From Oikopleura dioica (Eukaryota > Chordata > Appendicularia > Copelata > Oikopleuridae), in NCBI GenBank assembly GCA_907165135.1, contig OU015567.1, positions 6,577,001-6,641,000 on the forward strand: DNA of 64,000 nt, written 5' to 3'. Each line of letters starts with the position of its first letter. Position 1 is the stretch's first letter. Under the pieces are notes generated by a model. The model was not told where the DNA came from. It ran no database searches and saw nothing but the letters and a program-made list of their open reading frames with translations. Below are positions 52,053 to 61,271 of this stretch, one piece after another. A program made the position numbers and the translations under genes.

Positions 52053-55000
52053 TTAGATACACATTTCTCGAATGTTTCTTTTCACTTCGGCGACTTCAAC
52101 TGGGTTGTCGATCGAAAGCTTCAGGAACATTTTTCGAAATGATTGTGGGCTTCCAAGTCCTCGAACTTCCTTGAACCACTCTAAAGCTTCTTTTTCTTCC
52201 AATAAGCTGCGGAGAAACTCCCAGATCTGGACGGATAAATCGCATTTTACTCGATTATACGAGACGTACTCGATAAGAGTTTTTGTTGCTTCAATCGGCT
52301 GTCCACCTCTTTTCAACATCTAAAAATACTTTGAGACTGGAAACGAATGAAAAAATGAGAAAGACCTTCGCAAGTTGAAAACCAGCTTCAGAAATCTTGT
52401 TATTTGCGAATTCCTTCTTGAGCTCTTCCATTTGCATTCGTTGCAGTTCATCTTCTCCCGCTCCACTGTAGCTGGTTTCAACAACTATCGCATTCCACTT
52501 GTCAATCGTCTGGTTTTCAATGCCAATTTCTTTCAATCCTTTCATGATAGAACCAAGAGCTTGGATTCCCACGCGCTGGTGAGATGCTGATCGTTCAATT
52601 TTGCTCACAATCTTCTCTGCCAAGACCTGTGCTTCTCTACTTCCTTTTACTTGCATGTATTCGAATTGAAAAAGCAGGCAAAGAAGGAGATGATCGACTT
52701 TTGGCTGGTGGTTTTCCTTGTTGTTTCCAACTGATCTTCGCGACTTGGTTTGTGATGAAAAGACCTTGTTGATGTCGTGAATTGTATCAGATAAAATCTA
52801 AAACAGAGTAAAAAATAAGTATTTTTTCTCTAAAACCTTTATTTGATTTTCAATATGTTCTTCGTTCTCCAACGTCAATTTTATGAGATTTTGGATTATT
52901 GGCTCCATTTCACATTCTGTTCGTTTCACGACACTTTTGTTGAGGTACGACAGGAACGCTTTTTGATCTTCAGGTTCAAATTGACGGATGACCGATTCAG
53001 GTAGCTGTTCAGGCAACTGACTGAATATGATCGGGGTAAGAACTGCAAGTGAAGAAACGTGAACGCGATTTCCGATTGCAACTCTACTTGGAGAGCCTTT
53101 CTCTGGTATTAAGAATGCTCTAGGAAATGTTTACCAAAGAGTTACGCTCTATAATAAATGTTCTGTACTTATACCATTGCCTATTCTTATCACAAGCGCC
53201 TTCAGGATCTCGTCAATTCCATCAAACTCTCTCTTCAGCAATTTGTCTCTTATTGTTTCGATCAAAATCGACACCGTATTCCGCTTCCATGGTAGCCAGC
53301 CAACAATTTCTTCCAGATACTTTTCTTTCATCTTTTGCAGCGATGAAAACTTTCGACGTTCTCCGGCTTTTTTACGTCCTTCGGGTTCATAAACCTCTTC
53401 AACGTCACTGTCTGTTTCCGAGCTTGAGATCTCATCAAAAACGCTTTTTTCTTTTCCAATTTCAAAAAGGTCGTCATCAGGAGCCAACGATTCAGTTTCA
53501 ATAAATAATTCTTCACCAGTATCATCACTTTCGTACTCATGACTTTTGTTTTTCTCTCTCGTTTTGATAGAGCGTTTCAATTTCTTTGCTGGAGGAAGAA
53601 CAGTTTCATCATCAGTTGAAATCGTTTCCGAGAGCTCATCGAGTTCTGGTATAGATTTCTTTCTGACAGGAACCAAAGCAGAAGAAAAAACGGGATCGGG
53701 AACAACTGAATTTGACACATTTTCTAAGTCCGGCATCGACCTTGTTTCAGAATTTTCGTCAGGGACTTCAGTTGTACTATCTTCATCAGATATTGCTTTT
53801 TGAGGCGATTTTGAACTTTCCTTCGTGGGGGTTGTTGTTGATTTCGGCGGATGAACGAGTTTTGACGATTTTTTCTTCAACTTCTCCGCGAAAGATTGTT
53901 GATCTTCTTCACTCTCAGAGCTCGTTGAGATATATTCCTTGGACTTTGGTATCGTACTTTGAGTGCTTGTATCTAATGAAGTGTTCTTCTTTGCTTTTCT
54001 TTGAACTGTTTTCTTGGGTGTCCTCGCTAATTTCGTCTGATCAATTGCCTTGTGATTTGGAGATTTTTTCTTTAGCCTTGGAATAACAGGAAGTTGATCT
54101 CCGTCACTGTCAGAAGAGCTACTTGAAATATATTCCTTTGATTTCCATTTGGTGCTCTGAGTGCTTGTATCTAGCAGACTGTTCTTCTTTATCTGTTTTT
54201 TGGTGATTGTTTTTGGTCTTTTAGGAGTCCTCGTTGATTTTGATCGATCATTGGTTTTTGGAGAGTTTTTCTTTGGTCTCGAGATAACAGGGCGCCGATT
54301 TTCTACACTGCGAGCAGTAGTTGGTTTTCTTGGACTTTGTATTTCTTGTCCAATTGCTGGAACCAATTCTGGGGATTTTTTCTTTGGTTTCTCGATGATA
54401 GACTGATGTTCTTCTTCACTTGCACTAGAATCCGTTGAGTTTTTCCGCTTGTCATCCTTTTCAGAATCAGAAGTTGGCTGGTAGTCGCTTGGACTGTCGA
54501 AGAAATCGTCAGTGTTAGTTTCGTCGCCCGTCTGAGTATCTACCTTCAAATTTGTCTTCGGTAAGCTTCTTCTCCCCCGACTCGATGCGATACTTTCGTC
54601 TGGAGAGCTTGGACGAAATCGTTCAAGTCGTTCAAATGTTTCATTAAAAATGTCCGCAATTGTCTTTGTCTTGTTAATTTTTGTTTTCTTTGGAGTGCTC
54701 TTTCTTTCTTGTTGCATACTTTCGTTCAATCTGATCATCGGCACGTCGTCGAAATCGGGTACACTTGGCGTTTCCGAAGTGATGGTCTCATCGTCTGGAA
54801 CAGTTGGTTCTTCAGGACCACTTGGTGAAGCATTTTCGACCGGTAGATTTTCATCAACAACCGCCGTTACCGTCGGTGATGTTTTTGTCCCTTTACTTTC
54901 AACTGACGAACTTGGACGATATTCTTCGGGAAGTTCTACACGAACTACTGGACTTTTCGTTGTTATCATTTCTGGTTTATTCTTCGTTGAATCAGTGATT

Positions 55001-56202
55001 ATTTCAGGATCTTTTGAGGGTCTACCCGTCGAGCTTAGCACATTTTTCAACAAGCTAATTGTCGGAACATCATCGTCAAAATCAGAAGTTTCAGATGAAT
55101 CGGAAGTGCTGGTAACGCCTCTCGGAAAGAGATTTACAGCTAAAAAGAGTTAAAATCCTTTGTTCATTTATTTCACAGACTTACATTTATTTGCACGGGG
55201 AATTCCTGAGACAGATGCACCATCGTCATCGTCGTCTGTCGAGTCCAGCGAGCTCCAAGTCAGTTTTGGAACGACTCTTACGACAGTATCGTTCGTTGAA
55301 CTCTTCTCAGGTTTCTTCGGTGTTCGTTTCCGTTTGTTACGAATTGTATCTAAAATACTTGTTTTTCTTTGCTTTCGCGTAACAGTTGGCGAATCTTCTT
55401 CATTTCGACTTGACTCAGAGTCCAAGCTTGATCCATTTCGAGGGAGAATCGGGCTTGGTACTATTGTGGGAAGTTTGTTAATTGAACTTGTTGTATTTTG
55501 TTGCGCGGATAGCTGTTTTTCATTCTCAATGGATAACGAACCCAGGCGATCTACAGTCGAATCAAAATGATGCACATCATTAGAGGAAGCAACAGGTAAC
55601 TCAGGCTCAGGAATAGCTTCTAACGCCGGCATGCTATCTTCTTCTTGTTCTATTCCATCTTTATTCTTCTTACTCGATTGTCTTTTCCTTTGAGAAGCTT
55701 TTGGCGAGTCTTTCACTCTCAATCTTAATTTTCTAATCGATGGGCTTTCTCTTCGAGGAGTCCTTCGATTCTTTTGACCAACTTTTTCATTTTCAATAGA
55801 CAAGTTCCCCAAACGATCAACAGCTGCCGATTCAAAGTCATCCAGAAACTTGAGCTTCTTACTTGGTGTCCCACTTTGTCTTGCCGAAGTTCGCCGATTT
55901 TTACTGTTGCTTTTCGCCGTGAACTTTCTTCTTGCAGGCGATTCGAAGGGGTTTTCGGAATGATGCTTTTTAGGTATCGACCTGCTTTCAAAACTTTCAT
56001 CAACCGAACTTATCGAAGCTGATCTTTTCTTGGAGACTTCTTCGACAATCGTTGGAGCTCCCGAAGTACCCACATCGACAGCTTCTTCTTCTTCATCTGG
56101 ACTTTCAACAATAGTAAGTCTCATCGAATCCTGGGATGAATTTTTGCACTCAAGAGAAGAGTTTTCTGAGACCCTTTGAATCCTTGCCGATCTCCTTATC
56201 AT
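52053..56202 (-). CDS. Large disordered nuclear-type protein with helical C-terminal domain, unknown
   Basis: ATG 56202 (MIRRSARIQRVSENSSLECK) opens a 344-codon exon. It joins at about 55185/55141 to a 634-codon frame, then shorter exons near 53110-53045, 53040-52840, 52799-52365 and 52320-52053. The first 950 residues are Ser/Lys/Glu/Pro-rich with many phospho-type and basic motifs. Internal repeats include RLGNLSIENEK and RLGSLSIENEK, and KEYISSSSSDSDGD and KEYISTSSESEEDQ each followed by LKKKS. The last 400 residues are helical and ordered (YLEEIVGWLPWKRNTVSILI; GIQALGSIMKGLKEIGIENQ; IWEFLRSLLEEKEALEWFKE). It is probably a chromatin or nucleolar scaffold. I do not recognise the family. Confidence 0.7.
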
Positions 56203-56450
56203 TCTATTATATTTTCGCTTGATTACAGATGGATAATAAGTAACTGAGGTAAATTGAACTGTTCAACTGAAGAAATCGTGGCAGCTATCGTAGCACGAAC
56301 CAAAAACTGGTGCGCTTAGCAGATAAATTGTGAAAACGGAAACTTATAGAATGTGAACTAAATATAAAATGAAGTGGGAGTGGGAATTCAAAGTATTGTT
56401 TTTTGTAATCAGTCTTCTTTTTCTGGTGATGTTTTTATTTCAATGAGTGC

Positions 56451-57598
56451 TTAGTTGTCGAAAGGAGGCATGAGCTGTCGCTGCTTGATCGGTCCCTGAA
56501 TTGGAGGGTACGGTCGCGGGTTGACGCTTTCTGACTGAAGGTTGTTTATTTTTGCGTTGAGACGGGCTTCTGTGTGATTTGCTTGGACCATCGCCTGGGA
56601 AAAATGATGATTGAAGATAGAAGAAAATGGTAGAGCTTACCTTGTATGCATGATTTCGCCATTGAGCCGCAATGTCCAATTGTGGCAGGTTTCCTTCGTG
56701 TCTAACTGTCACTTCGCGTAACTGAGTCTCTAGGCCTTTGCATATCCGCGCTAATGCGTCTACCCGAGCGTTTTGCATGTTTAATTTCTCGTTGATTTCC
56801 TTATTCTGCTTTTGCATCTCGCCCAGCGCTGGAAAAATGGATGAGTGGATAGAATCAAACCGTGATTGTAACTTACCGACTGTCAGATGCTCGATTTTGA
56901 GCTGATATTCGTCGTTTTTCGCTCGTTGCTGCTGAGCGAGGGTTGATATGGCGCGGGATTGATCAACTGTTTGAGCGTGGCTGGAAATCTCGCTTCGGAG
57001 CTTCATCTGCAGCTTTTCTTTGCATGATACTTCCTCTCTGAAATGGATTTTAATAGATATTCTGGTGGATAATGAATTACGATAGTAGTTTCTTGAATCG
57101 CTCGACTTCGTTATGAGCCTCGGCAGCGGCAATTTTGTAGCGAGCAGCGTCGACTTCTGCTTTGATTCGGGTCTGGACATCTTCGATTGTTTCTTGCTTT
57201 GGCTTTATTCGCGGCTGAGCGGTTTGTTGAAAATGATTTGGTGGAACGTTCTGCTGATAGTGTCGGTTCTGCTGATGGGATTGGCGAGGTGAAATTAGTG
57301 GTGAATCGTTGCCCCATCTGTCCAGCAAAATCGCACCAGAAGCGGATCGTTCGAATGGAGGTAGTTCTGTTGGACTAGGGCCGTACGTCGTCGGGGAGGC
57401 TCTAAAGAATTTATAGGGCAACGAAAGCACAAATGTTTCAAACCCTTTTCGATAGGTACTGTGTTGCTCTTTTTTGATTGATTCAGGACTCGTTTGTACC
57501 GAGGCTATCTTGGGGCTTTTGATCGTGGAGCTTTCGGATTTTGGAGGTGAGATAGTGTCAGTAAGAAAGTCCAACGGGGTGAGCGGTTTTCGTGACAT
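56451..57598 (-). CDS. Coiled-coil protein with Pro/Gln-rich N-terminus, unknown
   Basis: Exons: 57598-about 57082 (MSRKPLTPLDFLTDTISPPK), about 57038-56878, about 56832-56642, and about 56594-56451 (AMVQANHTEARLNAKINNLQ; ending QRQLMPPFDN). A 42-nt stretch near 57420 (GTTTGAAAC...TTTAG) could be a further intron but is also open. The middle is a continuous coiled coil (VDAARYKIAAAEAHNEVERF; EMQKQNKEINEKLNMQNARV). The start follows an acceptor-like ACACTAG|A, 73 bp after the stop of NDUFAF8, fitting an operon. A centrosomal or cytoskeletal role is possible but unproven. Confidence 0.65.
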
Positions 57599-57670
57599 TC
57601 TAGTGTAAAGCTGACATAGTAAAAAAAAAGGATAGTTTCGTAATTTTTGGAAAATAAAAGGTAGAATTAA

Positions 57671-57868
57671 TTATTTTTTCTTCATTAGGTCAGAAAGGAC
57701 TTTTCTGTAGCAATTTTTAAACTGTTCAAATTCCCGTCGACAGTCGCCCTTTTGAATATCTTGCCAGCTGTTGACGCAGTTTCCGTAGACGATCGCTTCT
57801 CGGCCGCAGCCAACGAGGGCTTCGGACATTTTGTGAATTGGTCGGGCTAGAGGTCGAGTTGGTTTCAT
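57671..57868 (-). CDS. NDUFAF8: NDUFAF8-like complex I assembly factor, twin CX9C
   Basis: A single exon of 65 codons. Two CX9C pairs are visible: CGREAIVYGNC and CRREFEQFKNC, a fold of two disulfide-linked helices. CGREA..YG.CV and C..EF..F..C match NDUFAF8, which is imported into the mitochondrial intermembrane space/matrix and stabilises NDUFAF5 during complex I assembly. Length fits the family (about 70 aa). A strong acceptor (CCTTTTTCTTTCAG|AAAATG) lies directly before the ATG and only 132 bp after the EXO70 stop, as expected for trans-splicing within an operon. Confidence 0.75.
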   Translation of the reverse strand: MKPTRPLARPIHKMSEALVGCGREAIVYGNCVNSWQDIQKGDCRREFEQFKNCYRKVLSDLMKKK

Positions 57869-58000
57869 TTTCTGAAAGAAAAAGGGGTAAACGAAAGCTG
57901 AAGTGAATGAAATGATGGTAGATGGATCGTTTGGAACATGAAGAAAGTCTTGAAGATGGGTGAGATAGCAATGAACCGTGAGAACTGATAAAGACGAATT

Positions 58001-60320
58001 CTAATTTGAGGGATCGAAAAGAGCGCTGATTTCCTCTTGAACTTGGGCAGGCGTAAAGACGAAATATTTAGTTGGCTTTGAGGTGAAATCGCTTTTCTTC
58101 TGCCCAGCTTCCCAGAGTTCCGTGTAACTCGATGTAAGTAGTCGACTGATTTCGTCCTTTAGATCGTTCCGTAAAGCTTCATCGGGAACCGTGAGAGTCT
58201 TACAGGTGCTGCTGAGCTCGGTGAATTTCGAATTGAAGTCCTGGAAATAATTAATTATTTATTTTTAGCGAAATAGGGACTAACCCGGAAAAGCTCCTTT
58301 AGTTTCTGTTTCTCGCCTCCAGAAACTTTACTCGTGCTCATTTTTATCTCTGACAGGTCGATTTTGCGCTAAAAAAGTACCGTCTATTGTCCACTAAATA
58401 AAATAAAACGCACCTTTATTTCAACCCAAAGGTCTAAAAACTCGTCCCGTCGTTTTTCCTCTTCAACTGCCAATTGATTGTTGACGAAATCATCATGAGT
58501 AGACTCGATGTGTTTTGAAAGCTTCGATGAAGTGAGCTTTTTGCAAATGTAATGCTGATTGTTCAAGAAAAATAGTTTCTTTCTCGTCTCGTCCGGGTAC
58601 TGGAAGCTTTTCGTTTGCGTGGCTAGGGCAATGGCACCGATGATTCCAACCATGTAGTCCGAAAATCCACCTTGTCGTTTTCCTGGCCCGAGGATTTTTG
58701 AGTTTGGTACATAAATTACATTTGAAACTGTCCAAATCAAGGAAGAGTATTACCATTTGCTATTTAAATCCCCGATTCCTGTATGCGTAAAGATTTGATT
58801 GACAAGCTCACTGTACTCTTCCAGCGAGTTCAAAAAATATAATGCATCTGAAATCAGATTATGCACCGTCGCATCGTCAGGCAAGTTGTTTTTCGGTTTA
58901 TCTTGCTGAACCATTTCTTGATAACGCTTATTTTTGATGCAAAATTAGTCCCTTATCAGATAATTTGATTGTTCATATCTGAGTTGAGCAACCTGTGTAG
59001 AAACCTGACTCAGGGCCTTATCCTCAAGCAGGTTCGCCAGAAAAAGGTTTTTCAGGACCCTGGCTCAGGTTTCTGCACAGGATTTCGTGCCCAGATTTGT
59101 ATTGATGCACCTTTCCTGGAGAACATCAGCAGCAGCGGACTCCATGTTCCGGAGAACTTGGGGAATAAATCGGCGATTTTCGTCTGAAGCAAATTGAAGA
59201 GCACTTGTAGCTTGGGACTGGATTTTCTGAAGAACTTGAAGCAAAGGACAGAGTTCGATAAAAGCGCCGAATTCTTCGTTGTCGCATCGATTTAGCTCTG
59301 CGAGAAGCTTGTCGGCTGTTAGATTCAGTTGAAAAACAGAGTTTGAGATGATTTTATCGAGCACGTCTCCGACTGTATTTTCGGGAAGGACTTCCTGTGC
59401 AACTTTTACTTCCCGATCTGCGAGGCGAACAAACGCTTGAAAGGCGATGGAAGTCGAGTAGACATTCAGGTCCACGGGCGCTGATTTCTTGGGATTCGGA
59501 GACGATCCCATTTCGGAAACGCTGAAGGACTTGTTGAGCGTCGATCGCATCGATAAAGTCCTCGAGAATTTGGACTTCCCGATGGACTTGCGCGCTTTTG
59601 TTGCTCTGCGAATGGTGAAGTTTTTCTTGGCCGGGGTTTCTTTTGAAACTGAGCTTTGGGCAGCTTCTTTGACGGCGGAAATGTTCTGGGCGAAGATTTG
59701 TTCTCTTGTTCGTGCGTAAGTGTCCGAAAATTCTAGAGGAAGTTTTAGATTTTTTCTCGCAGATTTAAGTTAGATCATCTAACCCTAACTTTCTTTAACT
59801 GACCGCTGATGGAGCCGAATCGCTCAAAAATCCACTCGCTCATTTTCTTCAGCTCATCCATCGTCTTCTCTGACTCCTCGTTGTTATCAATCAGGGAGAG
59901 TCCAGAAGAAAGAGCTGTAAGAAGAAATTTCGGATCCTCGCATGTCGCGCTCGATTTCAACAAAGCTTCGTAATACACGAGCAGTTTTTTCCGCCCGGTT
60001 TCGACGAGCGATGAGACCTTTCGGAGCTCCGGCGAGTCTGGAGATGATTTTTTGAAAAACTCCTCGGCTTCGAGTAAATCCGTCATTGCAGTTGTGTAGC
60101 GAACCACGTGTTCGGAAGGATCTGTATTGATGATCGCTTGATTTCGCTTGACGACATTGTGGTAGCCAATGACGTTTTCAATCGAATTCATCACTTTCCC
60201 GAGATTTTCTTGAAGGCGCTGGAGATCTTTCGTTTGCCGATGAACAGGAATCACTGCTTTTTCAAGCTTTTCAAGTCGCGATCCGAAGCTCTCGAGAATT
60301 CCGGACATTTGAGTTGTCAT
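58001..60320 (-). CDS. EXOC7: Exocyst complex component EXO70
   Basis: Start MTTQMSGILESFGSRLEKLE at 60320. Exons: 60320-about 59778, about 59731-59100, about 58935-58755, about 58735-58412, about 58375-58285 and about 58240-58001. The N-terminal coiled coil (ERLEKAVIPVHRQTK region), NTDPSEHVVRYTTAM and KKSSPDSPELRKVSSLVETG are EXO70 signatures. So are the later DDATVHNLISDALYFLNSLE, NNQHYICKKL, and the end YFVFTPAQVQEEISALF. EXO70 binds phosphoinositides and tethers secretory vesicles at the plasma membrane. An intron contains MITE copy J. The exon after it must begin at about CGTTATCAAGAAATGG; the donor in the MITE's end is unresolved. It is the first gene of a tight same-strand cluster. 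Confidence 0.88.
58979..59094. mobile_element. Introner-like MITE, copy J, 116-bp form in an EXO70 intron
   Basis: Ends: CTGAGTTGAGCAACCTGTGT and, inverted, CTGCACAGGATTTCGTGCCCAG. It directly abuts the coding exon ending ERCINTN on the minus strand. The intron's donor therefore lies in or at the element. The canonical family donor does not give the right phase here; a GC donor would. The GCCGC core is lost. Confidence 0.7.
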
Positions 60321-60563
60321 TTCCCTCGAGCTAAATACGAAAAATTATCAAGAGCTTATCCAAATTCCAAAATATTTGTTATCAGACATCATCTAGCTAA
60401 TTAACATCGCAGCTGCTTATCAATGACAGATTTTTCTGCTAATTCAAACTAATTAAGAGAGTGTCCTAATCTGATCTAGACGAGGCACTCTTTCCCGAAC
60501 ACCTGCTCGTTCATATTTATACCCAAGAATCTAACCAAATGTATCACAATCAAAAAATCAAAA

Positions 60564-60905
60564 ATGAGTCAAACAATGACCCCAGTAAGCCGACGAAGAA
60601 AAAGCTCAGCTCCCGTTTTTGGTGAAGGAAAGCAGTGGACCCCGAAATTCCGAAGACATTCGCTCGTTCTCGACGAGCACGAATCAACTGATTTCCACAC
60701 AACGCCAGTAAAAGAGGGTACGAATCTGACATCCTTGAAAAAAATCAAGAAAACGCTGCGAAAAGTCCTCCGACTCCCCCGAAAATGCTCAAAAGCCCTC
60801 TTTCTCGACGAGGATCGAAAAGATTCATCGTCCTCTTCAGCCAACGAAATCTCCTCATCCCCCAACGAGTCGCTCATGTTTTGGGAAGAAAACTACGATG
60901 CCTAA
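60564..60905 (+). CDS. Basic/Ser-rich 113-aa protein, unknown
   Basis: A single exon from ATG 60564 (MSQTMTPVSRRRKSSAPVFG) to TAA 60905. It has an Arg/Lys-rich middle (SLKKIKKTLRKVLRLPRKCS) and a Ser/Asp/Glu-rich end (MFWEENYDA). Consensus-like phosphosites (RRKSSAP, RRHSLV) are visible. It is transcribed divergently from EXO70 across a 243-bp gap that must hold both promoters. No family is recognised. Confidence 0.5.
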   Translation: MSQTMTPVSRRRKSSAPVFGEGKQWTPKFRRHSLVLDEHESTDFHTTPVKEGTNLTSLKKIKKTLRKVLRLPRKCSKALFLDEDRKDSSSSSANEISSSPNESLMFWEENYDA

Positions 60906-61271
60906 GCATTACAATTTCAACCCCAATCTAGGGTTCAAAAATCTTTCAGTTCACAAGATTTCTTATTCATTCAGAAAACCAAGGTGAAAATTTTCTGATG
61001 TTCATGGACCATTCTGCCTTTCAAAAAAGTAAAAACTATCCTTTTTCTTTTACATTTGTCAGCGTGTATCTTTTTACCTCAACATGCAATTTCGTATCGC
61101 ATCGATCTTCTCCTGGTCTTTTGCTATTTGGCTTTCAATATCGCGTCTTCTCGATATTGCACAAAACTCCGTCATCTACAAAATTACGTGTCTTTTATTA
61201 TCTGTCCACTGAATGGTTTATACAGTCAATAGTCAAAATAAGAGTCGTTCGGTTAACAATTCGATTTCATT
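60906..61271. other. Convergent intergenic gap
   Basis: This A/T-rich stretch between the + small gene and the - DDX56 stop has no supported gene, repeat or clear poly(A) signal. Confidence 0.35.

Noticed and set aside
53546-55570. Series of plus-strand frames (85-167 codons) rich in Ser/Val/Phe
   Set aside because: They are antisense to the long minus-strand Ser/Lys/Glu-rich exons and carry no gene-like context.
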